The translations under genes were made by a program, and so were the position numbers. From contig CM075939.1 of NCBI GenBank assembly GCA_038030265.1, positions 22,921,253 through 22,985,252 of the forward strand: a stretch of 64,000 bases of DNA. The letters are read 5' to 3'. Below, piece after piece: positions 54,701 to 64,000 of the stretch. The stretch comes from Corythucha ciliata. Taxonomy: Eukaryota > Arthropoda > Insecta > Hemiptera > Tingidae. Under the pieces are notes generated by a model that did no database searches, was not told the DNA's origin, and was given only the letters and a program-made list of their open reading frames with translations. Each line of letters opens with the position of its first letter. Position 1 is the stretch's first letter.

Positions 54701-57700
54701 ATGAGGTAGCGTGATTTTTTTTTCATTTGAAATTCTCTTTTAGAAGCAAAGTGCCAGTAGTTTTTGTGATGTACACACAGCGGCGGCAGAGTTTGCCATC
54801 AAATGATCGGGAGGTTTACACAAAATGTATTTCCTTCAATGATGCAATTTAGTTTTACAGCGCGGATTCCACTTGGGTGAAATCAGCTCGGACTGTGGAA
54901 AAGGAAGTGATGAGAAAATTTAGATTGTTTGACAATGGGAAGTTTTAAGTTAAGTTATTGAATATTTTTCGAATTTACATGTATATATCTGTTGAGGTAC
55001 TTATTCAGAGAGATAGTTAGTATGGGTGTACATCAGAAGTGTTCTATATCTGTGCTTAGAGAAATTGCGATGACGATGCGAATTTGTTGCCTTTGTAATC
55101 AGCCCATATGCCAATCTTGTTACAGTAATATTATTTTACTGTAACTCTGCTTTCAATTTTTTTTTGAACGCTTTTTATTGAAGATTTCTCATTCCTGAGG
55201 GATTCTGTCATTTTTCGTCGACATTTTAAGTTAAATTAATGAGGAAGAAGTGAAGGGTAATCAACCTATAATCTGATATTATGCAGATTTACGTAACGAG
55301 AAAGTGCTTGGTTAGTTCATAGTTTTAGTTGTAATCATCATTTGCTGCATTATAATAGACCCCGCCCTCGTCCTTCCACTGTCGCAGGCTTAATCTTGTA
55401 TTTGCGTGGCACGTAACGCTTGTTTGTATTTCAACTAAAGCTCTGTTCACACGATGCAATGTTTGAAGCTATATTGCATGCTGGTTTTTTAAAAACATAT
55501 GTTCCTTGGTAGTGACCGGATGTTTTTAAAAAACCAGCATGCAATATAGCTTCAAACATTGCATCGCGTGAACGGGGCTTTATTTGTGATAAACTGCCCA
55601 CACACACCTGGATGTGATCTTTATCAGTTTGATTCGATTTTGTCTACTCTCAGCAATCCTCATTAATCTGAATTAACATTTTAATTCATAACCAAAGGAA
55701 TGCGGTTGATTGAATAAATTCGTCGCGTTTCCTGTAAGTTTGACCTTGAATGTTCAACGACGTAACCACTTTTGAAAAATAATAAGTCAATAACAAATAT
55801 GTTTTCCATTATTGCTTATTTTAAAGTTCAAAGGAGAAACCCTTGCAGCTTCTGAGAAATCGAACCACAAATTATAATTAATTGGACTATCGTTGTCGCT
55901 TCAACCCCAGCAATCTTTCCCACAAGACACACATTTACGTCATCCAATTTTTGTGTAACCTTTATATTTGTCACTCTCGTGAACTAGTCATAAATATTTA
56001 GGGGATAGGGGTTGCAGGGAATGGTGATTTTTAAAAAACAACAAATTTAGGCTGTAAATGGTAGTGTGTAGGTTTGTCTACTCAAATATCTTTCCGTCTG
56101 ACAGAATAGATGTTCTTCCTCGGGTTGAATGTTACATTTGAAATTATTGAAATTGACTGAAGCGTGGTAATCAGCTCTGGTCGTTCGTTGCTGAGGTCAG
56201 AGAAGGATCCCTGACCCAAATAAAAATACTTCTCTTTAGCTAAAAGACCCCATATAGAAGTCCATAGAGAGAAAATGAATCACCCCCTCCTGCCCCGTCA
56301 CCCTTGAACGTATTATTGGCCCTCTCACCGCCTGCATTATTGATACCATCTTGATCGGATGTTGAATTTAATTGACTTCATTAACCTGATTATTGGTCAG
56401 AGCACATTTTGCTCATTACAGTATTTTTTAAGGGCTGTAGCCTGTAGTTCTTTGGTTCGAAGAGTACGATGCGCGTCGCGCTGTTAATGACGGGCAAAGG
56501 AATAGATGCGAAACAGTGAGAAGGTCAAGTTGGAAAAAAAAGAGAAGGAAGGCTTGCTCCTCGTGTGATCCGGTGTTCTTTAAGGAGAATTTTTGGCAAG
56601 GTCAACGAACCGCCCAATGCTGAGGGTAGGCCCGGCATCATTCGCCCCGAGGGGCCCCTTTGAAAAAGAGTTTGGTCGTTCTGCTATGTATTATTGTTAA
56701 GAGGTTCAGTAAAGATGCATTGAGAACAGTTGGGGATGTAAGTGATGTATCTATATTGTTCCACCATTATGAGCTTTACTTTGTGAATTATTTCTACTTT
56801 ATTACAAAACTTGTGCCTATACAGCCTTTATCGAAAATTACAATGATTTTGTGAGAAATCGCATTAGGCTTGAAAAGCATAAAGAAACCATTTTTCTACA
56901 TTTCGAAGCCTTGCCAAGAGGTTTTTAGTGAGTCATATCTAGGGAGTGGATGAGATAAATTTATGCAAGCTTTGTTTCTTAAGGTGGGTTTTCTATGAAG
57001 GGATTATTTCCGTGGGATTAGCACACATCCTTTTTCTGTTGCCTTTCCCTAGTCTTTTTTCTTATTGTCACCAGTAAAGTGTCTCTTTCTTGTCTGTTCC
57101 ACGCCCTTGAAATGAAAGTGAAACTCTTGAGTTGGAACCCTTTTCTAGCTTCTGTCTGGATCAAAGGGGAAAAGGGAAACCGGAAAGGCCCAAAAAATAA
57201 TAGGACCCTTCTCAGAAGAATTACCTGTCAGGCAAACACTGTACAGGTTAAACGTCATCTGTAAAGAAAAGGGAAACTCCCGAACATACAAGCTCTAGTC
57301 AAAGGAGGGCCAATGACCGCCTTGACTTGTGAGGAATCCCCTTTGCGAACCACCTCACTCACCCATCCATAGATCATAAAAATTACGGTCAAATGAATAT
57401 TATAATGTAAGCCATTTAAGATGAGTTTATGAACTTAACTAATTTCATAATTGAAACAATTTAGAGGAAATCTCAAGGACCCCTATGAGATCAATGATAA
57501 TTAATTTTTGGGTGATCTGCGGGGAGAACGTAATTGATCATGTTTACACCCAGAGTGATTACTTGGGACTTTTTTTTTTCATACACAGTAATGAAATAGT
57601 TCGTTTAGTACGTGGGAGGTAGACAAGACTTGGTCCCTATAACTTGACAAAAATCGACTTAATGAGTCCAGCGGTCCTCAAAGTTACAGACCCATCTCTC

Positions 57701-60700
57701 TACCATAATCTGATTCTCGAACCAACCCTTCCGGTTTAGGTAGGATTGGTTTCTGTTAGATAAAAGAAATCTCGTTGATAGTGGGTTTTTAATAGCTTCA
57801 TAGTTCTCGTGTTTCATAGTTTGAAGAAAAATTAATCACGTTGTTTGAATAGCCCGCGGGAGTAAACGTGAGAAACCCCTAAAGGGATATTTTGAAGGCA
57901 GTCACGGCACCTGGCAAAACTTTGAAAGCGTCAATTAAAAAAAAAAAAAAAAACTCACCTTCTGGAGAAAAGAAAGAAAGAAATAAGTTTATTAAGCACC
58001 TAATGGGACAAAGAACGGAAATGAACTGTTTGCCACGCTTAGATGACCGAAAAAAAAACCTTCAGAGAAGGCTAATAGTTGATGGAAAGGGGCAAAAAAT
58101 GGTTAATTAGCTCGCGGGTGATGCAGCGATCCTCTTGAAAGTTAATTCCATTACCTTAAGATGGTAAACTATTAACCATTTTATTTTTCACGTAACTTGC
58201 TCGGAAAATGTACCATCGCGAGGCCTTCAGTTTGGGAAGTGCACACTGACCGCTCAACCACATTCGGCTAGCCCGTTCAGAATAGAAAACCAAACTCCAG
58301 GAAGTGAATTTGACTATTTGTGTTGGCCAAACCGATAAAACTGCATTTGTTGTGGAGGGGGGGGGGGTGAATCTATCCGTCAGCCTCGCGAAACGTTTTT
58401 AACGAACCAACCGTGGGGAATTTTGTTTATGAAAGGAGATCAAACACCATGGATGGTTTAGTTTTAAATATGTGAAATCCGTGAAGTTGGCTTTTTTAAG
58501 GTGCCAACCCCACGAAATTGTTTTCTAACTTATTTCCCCAAATACTTACTTATACCCCACTACTTACTTACTTATCCCCAAAATTTGAGTTTTGAAAAAG
58601 CCGAACCACCAGAATTTATTGCTTGTTTTTAACGAGTCCAAGGCGAAATTGGTCTTCGAATTTACCAAAACAGCAAAATTGGGTTCTGTAAGGGCCAAAT
58701 CAGGGAGTTCAACTTCGAAAGAGCCCAACCCGCGGAATCGCTTTCATAAATGAATAAATAAATATGGACCCCAAATGTGTGAAATTGCTTTTATGAACCC
58801 CGTGGAGTTAGCTTTTTAATAGATCAGCCCCAAAAAATTTGGGTTATTGGGGGGGGGGGGTCAATCCTGTGAAATTGGATTTTTGAATGTGTAAAAATCA
58901 CAAAATTGGGTTCCGTAAGTGTCAAGTCCACAAAACTTGAAAATACCGTGACCTTGAAATTGGCTTCACGGACACAGTGAACAAACCCTGCAAAATTGGG
59001 TTCTGTGAAATTCAAATTCCCAAAATTTTGGTTTTGAAACGGCTAACCTCGCGCAAATTGATCTTTTGCTTGTCAGATCCCCGAATTTGGTTTTAAAGGG
59101 GGAGAAAACCGACGGAAAGAGGAAGTGACTCGGCAATCAATTTTTTTCATCTGTCCGGTAGGGGGCACGCAAAGTTCTGTGATATACAAATTCGCCAAAT
59201 TGGGTTTATAAAGGGCTAACCCCGCGAAATTGACTTTTTAAAGGGCCAAACCTTCGAAATTTGAATTTAAAGCGGTGAAATGGCACTCCTGGGACCTATT
59301 CAGAAACGTCGGGAAAAATGCCGCAAGTGTGGTTGCTATGGCGGGATAATGTTATTTCTTATTCGGAGTCCTTGGATCCCACTTGCGGCAAATTTTCACG
59401 ACTGTTCGGAATAAGGCCCCTGGACATAGCTTCTCTTGGTCTTCCCCTCGAAGTTTCTGGGCTGATGCCATTTTTTGACCAATATTGAATGATTTGGCTT
59501 ATAAATTGACGATCATCAAATAAAACTGCGCCTTTCGGTCACTAAAAATGCCATGAAGATCTCTGGAACCGAGAAACATCAGCCGCTTTTCTCTGGATTT
59601 GACTGGCTATTCTTCCCCAACCGTGCGATTCAGCCCGAGAAATGGACTATTCTCAGGCCACTTTTAGCCACGATATAGCCAGTGACGAAGATGGTGACGA
59701 CGGTTTACGACGATGGCGAAGGGAAATATTTCACTCAATTTGTTCATAGGCGCACCATTAATTTTTTAAGGATTGGGGGGAGGTTAATGGGCAGCAGCTG
59801 TGTCAAAACCCACTTTTGAGGCTCATACATCATACCCCTCTGATGAGTTGTATACTTCGCACCCACACTAACGTGAAGTGCACACTCCATGGCGATTTCG
59901 CGTGGGTTATTTCCCTAAAAAAACCGATTTCCAGTGGTATTAAAAAATGCATTTTCGCGGGCTCGGGTCTTTCAAAACAACAATTTTGTGAGAATTTGGA
60001 ACTTTGGCCGGTCAAAACACAAAAACAAAATTTCGCAGGGTTGGGCCATTCACAACCAAGTTTGCGTTGTTAGGTCGCTCTATAGCATTTCGTGGGTTTT
60101 GTACACTAGAAAAGCCAATTTGGTGGGTCAGATTCTGACTTCTTTAAAAATGAAATTAACATTTGGCATGTTTCCGGGTGAGAATTTGTCAGTATCAAGA
60201 CTTTTTGTGATAATCCACACAGTTTTGTAGTTAAATTTCTCGTTTTTCGACAGAAAATCGTGATTACGGTGAGAAATCATTAGTTTTCACTCAGTTTCCC
60301 GGTCAAATGATTGGTTTATGGAGAAAACCTGTCATTTTTGTGCCGGATATATCCAGTGTGAAGGGCCTACTTAGCAGTCGTAAAACCTAGCAAGTTTCTG
60401 TGAGAATAAAAATTAAAGTTTAGCGTCCAAAGTAGCATTTTCTAGGGCAATATTGACACCTTTTACGCATTGGAGGTCTGCACCGACAGTTTACAGGCTG
60501 TAATTGGGAGTTGGATGGACAACGGTCCTTACCACGTGTTCTTACCAAATTCTCAAGTTGATTGTGAAAAATTATTCTCTCCATGGTGGGTAGACACTTT
60601 TCTCTTTCGGGTAAATCAGCGACCTTTTTTATGGGGCATAACCTCTTTTTTATTGGAAAGGCTGTTTTCGGGGCTAAGTTACCAGTTTTCTAACCGGAAA

Positions 60701-63700
60701 TTCAGACTCTGTGGTTGAAGTGAGAGTTTCCTAAAGATTCAGTTTTAGTTAATTAATTAAATGCATGTATATTGTGGTATACATGTACATGTATAGTGGT
60801 TTATCTGGCGGAATACAATTAGTCCGGCGGCAAACCAAGTCTCGCTTTCGAGTTGAGAGAAGGGCAACTGCTCTCCCCTGCCCCCCTGACCTATGTTCAA
60901 CCGCTCTGTCGCACCAGTTGCAAGTGTTGGTACGGATTTTGTAGGTCGCTCCAATGGGTTTTTCTATTTTTGTTACCTCAAACATTTTTGTTTCCGTGAA
61001 GTTAAACTTTTTTTTGCTGATCTGACTACTTTCCTTCGACACGTTAACTATTTCAAGTATTTAACTATTTATTTTGCTAATCTTTACAGTGCGACGTTAC
61101 GACAACGCGACGACATGCGGTTTGGTTTGGACCGCCGATTTTGTTGCGTATCGGTGTCGAACTTGCGGCATATCGCCGTGCATGTCTCTTTGCGCCGAGT
61201 GTTTTCAACGGGGTAATCACGACGGCCACGACTTCAACATGTTCCGAAGCCAAGCCGGAGGCGCTTGCGATTGTGGAGACACTTCAGTCATGAAAGAATC
61301 CGGGTAAGATTTGAATTGGTGTTATGGTAATTTATATTATAGCATTATAATTGTATTATTCAATTCTTTTCAACAACAATAAAAATACAGATTTTGTGAT
61401 CGTCATGGTTCCAAATCGCAAGAAAATAAACCGTCTGCTCCTGCTGAACTGTTGTGCGTTACCGAGGCTGCCATGCCACGTATTATTCTCCGATTGATTC
61501 ATTACTTGCGGGAACGGAGTAAACTGCTGCAGGACAACCATGCGGTCGCTATACACGACGTGGACGCTTTTCTGACAATGCTGAATGATTTCAGTGCGAT
61601 GGGGGCAGCTGTGCGACGAGTTATGGCCAGGGCTCTAACCAGTCCAGAGGTAAGCGACCACTTTAAATTCTGGGCAGTGTAACAAGCTGATAGTAACGTT
61701 AAACGTAGTAAACTTGCAAGAGTCAGTGAGATCGTTTATTGATTTGGAAAACGTTCTCAACTCCAGCACTTAGTAAACGAGCCATTTAGTAATTCCTTCT
61801 AATGGATGAAAATCAATATCGTCCACGCTTTATCCCGCTTTTTCTTTGTCGTTGTTAAGAGACAGACTGATGCTTGGTGCCTTTCCTTAAATGAAAATAT
61901 AATGCTGTTGGCAAATATAATTTATTAAGCTCAAAAGATTTGTGAGGGGCTCACTATTTTTCGTTTATAATAGAGACTTTGAATTTTGCATTATCAATTT
62001 TTCCATTTCTGTAGAGAATCATTTCCTTCTTGTTACACATTCAGGTTGAATATAATAGTCTTCGTATAAGACGGTCTCTCATCTTGTAACTTGATATAGA
62101 AACCCACCTATCTTCTTCGGTATGTTTCACGCGAGGTGTCTATTATAAGCTTTCTCTTTTCAGGGTATCAGATTATTTTCCGTTTTATAGCTCTAAACCG
62201 CAAATAATGTGGTGTAAGTATGCAAAATTCGCGGATTTTCTGGTACTTGAACAAATGAAAGGGCTTGGTTATAGAAACAAGAAAAATAATGTTGGGATTC
62301 ACGATAAAATAGATCAACGGGCTTTTTTTTTCGAATTCGTCATAGTCGGGGGGGGGGGGGCTCTCATGTCGTAGGTTGCCAACAAATGCAGTTTATTTTA
62401 TTTGATATGTTTTGTGTTTTTTCCCAGATTTATCAAGAGTTAACCAACGTTCCATCGGTGCCCAACCCTTTAGAAACCGAAAAGATAAAGTACATGCGTG
62501 AAAGTCAACGAACGTACGAAGAAGCCGTTAGATCTTTACCAAATCCTCCCCCGCCCCCTGAATATAAAGGTGGCTTTTCTCTTCCATCGCTCTTCAATTT
62601 TGTAGAATCGTCTATCAATAATAATAATTTGTTTTGTTGCTATTTCGCAGATATTGCTGCATTACAAGAAGTTTTAGTTCATAGAACGTTCCTGGAGGAA
62701 CTAGTATTTTGGACGGTAAAATTTGAATTCCCTCAAAAAGTCGTGTGCTTACTTTTGAATATGTTGCGCGATCCCGATTGTAAAGTAAGTCTGTCGTGAT
62801 TTATTTCTTGCCTAACTTTTCACACGTGACTATCATTTTGGTTATTGCCTTACTTTGCAGGAAGCGCTAACGCAAGCTTTTGTTCTTCATTATTCCCGAA
62901 TATCCATGATGTTGGAAAAATCAACTGATCCCGATCGGTTATCCAATCGAGTGGTTCATGTATCTGTCCAGTTATTTTCCAATGAAGCGCTCGCGTTACA
63001 CGTGGCCGAGAAACTGAATTTACTTCACGTCATGGTAATTTCATTAAGATACATGATGAGAAAAATCCTCATTCGGAATACTTTACACGGTAAGTTTGAA
63101 ATTGTAATATTTTATGTTTCCTGTTTAACGTCACGGAGTCTCTTTATTCTTCAGATCCTGCCCAAAACTTTCACTACGTGGTTGACTGCGGTCGACAAGT
63201 TATGAAAGAGCACTGTTATTGGCCGCTTGTCTCCGACTTGAATAACGTTCTATCTCATCGGCCCGTCGCTGTTAAATTTATGAGCGACGATGCTCTCCTT
63301 GAGATGTGGTTCATGTTCCTTTCCATGTTTCAAGGTTCCAATCCTAAGTGCATCCTTCGTATCGAGTATAATTTTCTTAATTGTGAATTTCTTCGGCAGG
63401 AATGAACGTCAATCAACGTGAGTTGTCCACTCATATTGAATTCGAGCCCAATACCTACTACGCGGCATTCTCCGCCGAGCTGGAAGCCTCGGCCTATCCT
63501 ATGTGGGCGTTGCTGAGTCACTTGCGTGACGCGTCCAGCGTCGATCTCACGCATCGTGTGTTGAACGCCGCCTTGAATGCCCTTCAGGATTGGTTTGATA
63601 ACATTCACGTTACTCATCCAAACGTGGTGAGTTCAAAATATGGTGTATAGCGAGAGGTTGTTGACGCTTAATGATCAACATGTTTCTTTTTCTGCAGGTG

Positions 63701-63853
63701 GATAATTTGCAAGTCTCGTTTCATTTGCCGCTTCACCGGTACTTGGCTGTGTTTATGTGTCAGGCGATCAACATGCAGGGAAGATCACTGGCAGACGTCC
63801 TCCCACCACCAAATATGCTTCAGCTTATTATGATTCATCCACTGCGGGTTCAG
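36558..63853 (+). CDS. UBR3: UBR3 E3 ubiquitin ligase, N-terminal part (9 exons, continues beyond window)
   Basis: UBR3 is a large RING-type E3 ligase of the UBR-box family. Exons: 36558-36783, 61090-61303, 61391-61649, 62428-62569, 62651-62784, 62861-63089, 63155-63334, 63400-63626, 63698-63853. All phases join in frame to 589 codons, about 30% of the ~1,890-residue animal protein; the RING and C-terminal domains lie beyond the window. Recognition rests on WCRWLMAGG plus the UBR box (about residues 84-155) and on many downstream blocks: [82 protein letters not shown]. The start ATG 36558 (AACCATGG) has strong context; an in-frame ATG at 36534 is an alternative. Intron 1 is 24.3 kb, intron 3 is 778 nt and the others 65-87 nt. 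Exon 7 has a weak donor (GTTCCA). Confidence 0.93.
36784..38088. other. UBR3 intron 1, first 1.3 kb
   Basis: Intronic DNA without recognisable repeats except a poly-G tract of 13 at 37809-37821. No coding signal. Confidence 0.4.
38089..38260 (+). repeat. Family D ~17-bp minisatellite
   Basis: Degenerate repeats of GAGCTTTGCTGTGGTTG (38089-38250). The same family occurs at 49320-49510 and 53400-53590. On the minus strand it reads as Thr/Lys/Ala-rich peptide frames, which are not genes. Confidence 0.55.
38530..40732. mobile_element. 2.2-kb near-perfect palindromic element FB-E
   Basis: The left end AAGTTCGTTTTTTAATTTGA (38530) is inverted at the right end (TCAAATTAAAAAACGAACTT to 40732). The two ~1.08-kb arms can be aligned almost throughout, meeting at about 39630 (TTTTCAGCTTA / TAAGCTGAAAA). 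Matching landmarks include GCCATGGTGCTCCCAG near 39402 against CTGGGAGCACCATGGC near 39839. There is no loop of note and no transposase. A 98-bp insertion sits in the right arm at 40597-40694. Open frames inside are arm sequence. Confidence 0.85.
40597..40694. mobile_element. 98-bp MITE-like insert in FB-E right arm
   Basis: Absent from the corresponding place in the left arm (about 38574). Flanked by CTACG on both sides (40592-40596 and 40695-40699), with inverted ends TAGTTTTTT / AAAAAA. The left arm of the palindrome therefore serves as the empty site. Confidence 0.65.
40950..41084. mobile_element. Short TIR element, ends GGGACGTGCCCCG
   Basis: GGGACGTGCCCCGTACGGCA followed by AATAAAATATTGTTCTCA is mirrored by TGAGAATAATATTTTAC and GTCGGACGTGCCCCGG. 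About 135 bp, non-coding. Confidence 0.55.
41252..41596. mobile_element. TIR element, ends CAAAGTCATATG
   Basis: CAAAGTCATATGAAAAACCA (41252) and its inverse ending CCATATGACTTTG (to 41596). A subterminal inverted pair GGTTGGGATTTTTGCTCCCG / CGGGAGCAAAAATCCCAACC supports one element of about 345 bp. The terminus resembles the inverted pair at 4061 and 5141. Confidence 0.6.
41695..42368. mobile_element. TIR element, ends AGGCGTCTTTCACACTGAAC
   Basis: Left AGGCGTCTTTCACACTGAAC at 41695 and right GTTCAGTGTGAATGACGCCT ending at 42368, with GCGGCATG also mirrored. About 674 bp. Internal CGTTCACACTGAAATGGCA / TGCCATGCGTCACACCAGTG indicates a second, internal inverted pair. No transposase. Confidence 0.65.
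42370..42870 (-). repeat. Family B array, reverse orientation
   Basis: Units read GAGAAAAACGCTAATTTGCG and GGCTAAATTA, i.e. the complement of the 29-34 kb arrays. It lies in UBR3 intron 1. Confidence 0.6.
42871..43600. other. Intronic DNA, unassigned
   Basis: No clear repeat unit or inverted partner. Both strands have 80-100 codon open frames without family features; they are probably mobile-element remnants. Confidence 0.35.
43600..44030. repeat. Family A degenerate repeats
   Basis: Units such as CCAAATTTCACGGATTTTTA, CCAGAATTTCGTGGTTCTAG and CTTAATTTCGCGGATTTTCC, about 30-35 bp apart. The 101-codon frame at 43722-44027 is repeat-derived. Confidence 0.5.
44180..45143. mobile_element. TIR element FB-F with internal ~170-bp repeats
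   Basis: Left arm (44180 to about 44430: GCGACAGTCCCATTCAACCG, then GGAAGAACATAGTCAC) is inverted at about 44910-45143 (CGGTTGAATGGGACTGTCGC). Between them a unit of about 170 bp is repeated imperfectly three to four times, with landmarks GACGATCATATTCGTAATCA, ACTAGTTTCA and CTTCCGGTTAATT. No ORF of note; about 960 bp. Confidence 0.7.
45354..45665 (+). mobile_element. Single end of a CAGGGTGTAAC foldback family (FB-C)
   Basis: TATACAGGGTGTAACGGGAA begins at 45350, matching the TA plus CAGGGTG terminus of FB-A and FB-B. GTTTCCGAGAAAATCGCAG at 45469 parallels their subterminal motif. No inverted partner is found, so this is a solo end. It is duplicated at 50600-51160. Confidence 0.5.
45870..46081. 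mobile_element. 212-bp MITE, ends CAGGGTGCGGCAGATAATG (copy 1)
   Basis: CAGGGTGCGGCAGATAATGT...GGACCACCCATTTT is mirrored by AAAATGGGTGGTCC and CATTATCTGCCGCACCCCG. About 34-bp TIRs with one terminal mismatch, TA on each side. Confidence 0.8.
46090..46760. repeat. Family A repeats (duplicated at 51588-52260)
   Basis: Units such as CCCCAATTTCGTGGATTATT, CTCAATTTTGCGGGTTTTGG and AGCCCGCGAAATTGTTTG. The unit changes strand around 46550. Confidence 0.5.
47254..48680. other. 1.43-kb block present only in copy 1 of the duplication
   Basis: Bounded in copy 1 by sequence that is directly joined in copy 2 at about 52750. AGTGCATTTCATT near the left edge (47255) and AATGAAATGCACT near 48640 form inverted ends, suggesting a TIR element that either inserted into copy 1 or was deleted with some flank from copy 2. 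It contains an (AT)n run at about 47379-47396 and the 295-bp tandem repeats. Confidence 0.6.
47411..48510 (+). repeat. Four-copy ~295-bp tandem repeat
   Basis: Unit starts CTTGTTAGCACGATAACTCT at 47411, 47706, 48001 and 48297 (spacing 295, 295, 296). Each contains CGGTCGGTATTGCATTTGGG, a GGAGGGGGG tract and GAAGCATCATATTCGGTACG. The last unit is shorter and more diverged. The small open frames recur with the unit. Confidence 0.88.
48770..49510. repeat. Family A repeats, then family D minisatellite (duplicated at 52850-53590)
   Basis: 48770-49215 shows A units (AAGCCCGCGATTTTGATTTT, AACCAAGCCCGCGAAGTCGA). 49320-49510 is family D (GAGCTTTGCTGTGGTTAG). A poly-G tract of 11 is at 49234-49244 (and 53314-53324 in copy 2). 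Confidence 0.5.
50636..50923 (+). repeat. 18-bp minisatellite, 16 units
   Basis: Essentially perfect tandem GGTGATTCTTGAATGAGG. Copy 1 of the segmental duplication has only two units at about 45390-45422. Because 18 is divisible by three, the minus strand is open throughout (QESPLI repeats); this is not evidence of a gene. Confidence 0.95.
51368..51579. mobile_element. 212-bp MITE, copy 2
   Basis: Same element as 45870-46081, carried by the segmental duplication rather than by a separate transposition, since the flanks also match. Confidence 0.8.
54683..58419. other. UBR3 intron 1, largely unique DNA
   Basis: Apart from the hairpin at 55437-55582 and a poly-G tract at 58357-58367 I see no repeats, and no open frame with family features. 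This stretch looks like older, single-copy intron sequence. Confidence 0.4.
55437..55582. mobile_element. Hairpin MITE, ends AAAGCTCTGTTCAC
   Basis: Left arm AAAGCTCTGTTCACACGATG through GCATGCTGGTTTTTTAAAAA and right arm TTTTTAAAAAACCAGCATGC through GTGAACGGGGCTTT. Arms of about 62 bp and a 20-bp loop. Termini resemble MITE Y (GTTCAC plus GCTCT). Confidence 0.7.
58420..60420. repeat. Family A repeats, long stretch
   Basis: 58480-59290 contains many units such as CCAACCCCACGAAATTG, AACCCGCGGAATCGC, AACCCTGCAAAATTGG and AACCCCGCGAAATTGACTTT. 59880-60330 holds units with the core on the other strand (GCATTTTCGCGGGCTCGG, AATTTCGCAGGGTTGGGC). 59290-59870 is non-repetitive apart from an inverted CCGCAAGTG / CACTTGCGG pair at about 59320-59395. 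Poly-G of 12 at 58849-58860. Confidence 0.55.
60421..61089. other. 3' end of UBR3 intron 1
   Basis: Contains a small inverted repeat ATGCATGTATATTGTGG...TACATGTACATGTAT near 60760-60800. It ends with a pyrimidine-rich tract and CTTTACAG, the acceptor for exon 2. Confidence 0.45.
61090..61303 (+). CDS. UBR3: UBR3 exon 2, UBR-box zinc finger
   Basis: Acceptor CTTTACAG, donor CCGG|GTAAGAT. Encodes almost the whole UBR box: [52 protein letters not shown]. All expected Cys/His zinc ligands are present, and the last pair (FCDRH) is supplied by exon 3. In other UBR proteins this domain binds N-degrons; UBR3 itself is reported not to bind classical type 1/2 N-degrons, so the substrate role here is not inferable. 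Confidence 0.94.
61391..63853 (+). CDS. UBR3: UBR3 exons 3-9
   Basis: Seven compact exons encode the helical region after the UBR box. Exon 3 (61391-61649) finishes the box with FCDRHG and reads [20 protein letters not shown]. Exon 4 (62428-62569) is a low-similarity linker ending in [10 protein letters not shown]. Exons 5 and 6 (62651-62784, 62861-63089) hold the FLEELVFW and [14 protein letters not shown] blocks. Exon 7 is 63155-63334, exon 8 (63400-63626) starts MNVNQREL, and exon 9 is 63698-63853, ending MIHPLRVQ before GTAGGT. The next exon is not within the last 146 bases. Confidence 0.9.
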
Positions 63854-64000
63854 GTAGGTGGCCTATTTTCATAAAAAAATTTAATAGTTTTTATTAGCCA
63901 TTATTGATAGGCATAGGCGGAGGGCTATCGTTTATTCGCCCAATATTTCTTGTTTAACTGTAGACAACTGTGGTTCAAGGAAGGCAGACCGCCCCCCTCC

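Noticed and set aside
25699..63853. Functional pairing of the UBE2L3-like E2 with the UBR3 E3 because of proximity
   Set aside because: They are about 10 kb apart on the same strand with two other genes and many transposons between. UBE2L3-type E2s work with HECT/RBR ligases, whereas UBR3 is a RING-type ligase, so neighbourhood alone is not evidence.
63960..64000. Possible UBR3 exon 10 after CTGTAG at the window end
   Set aside because: The translated sequence after this AG does not match the expected next UBR3 block in any phase; the next exon is probably beyond the window.

Overview
This is a piece of an animal nuclear genome, most likely from an arthropod (insect or crustacean; I cannot place it more precisely). 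It is AT-rich. Four conserved eukaryotic genes are recognisable by protein family, their small introns are 58-87 nt with GT-AG borders, and most of the rest is mobile and repetitive DNA, including an element with a transposase fragment of the kind common in arthropods (DUF4817-like helix-turn-helix plus TDEATF motif). There is no bacterial gene organisation and no CRISPR array.

Host genes. UBE2L3-like E2 ubiquitin-conjugating enzyme (25699-26163, +) is a complete, intronless, rather divergent copy. Pyroglutamyl-peptidase I (26232-26973, -, 3 exons) converges on it tail to tail with overlapping poly(A) regions. A TMEM165/GDT1-family Golgi cation transporter (27282-28204, -, 2 exons) follows. 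The N-terminal part of the E3 ligase UBR3 (36558-63853, +, 9 exons seen, 589 codons, continuing past the window) has a 24.3-kb first intron and then compact exons carrying the UBR box. A weak two-exon candidate lies at 7473-8008 (-).

Mobile DNA. Left third (1-24.2 kb): a decayed RNase H-bearing retrotransposon tail at 274-1028, a cluster of nested MITEs at 2-5.2 kb, and a nested insertion at 9205-18008. There a foldback DNA transposon with ~640-bp inverted arms was hit by an I-superfamily non-LTR retrotransposon (TSD ATGACC). That retrotransposon was hit in its RNase H domain by a second foldback element (TSD TA, ~920-bp arms, truncated transposase), and the right end was then tandemly duplicated (1.58 kb). 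In the UBR3 first intron: a 2.2-kb near-perfect palindrome, several TIR elements, and a 9.3-kb tandem segmental duplication (45341-50586 / 50587-54675) in which one copy has a 16-unit 18-bp minisatellite and the other 2 units.

Background repeats. Three degenerate ~30-31-bp tandem repeat families, here called A (core CGCGAAATTGG), B (core GCGAATTAGCG...TCTCAATTTTAG) and C (GAAATTGCAAGTTTCGGG), occupy roughly a quarter of the window by eye. They are, in my view, the most unusual feature here. Poly-G/C tracts of 9-14 bases are also strikingly frequent. All calls are from reading the sequence; no database search was run.
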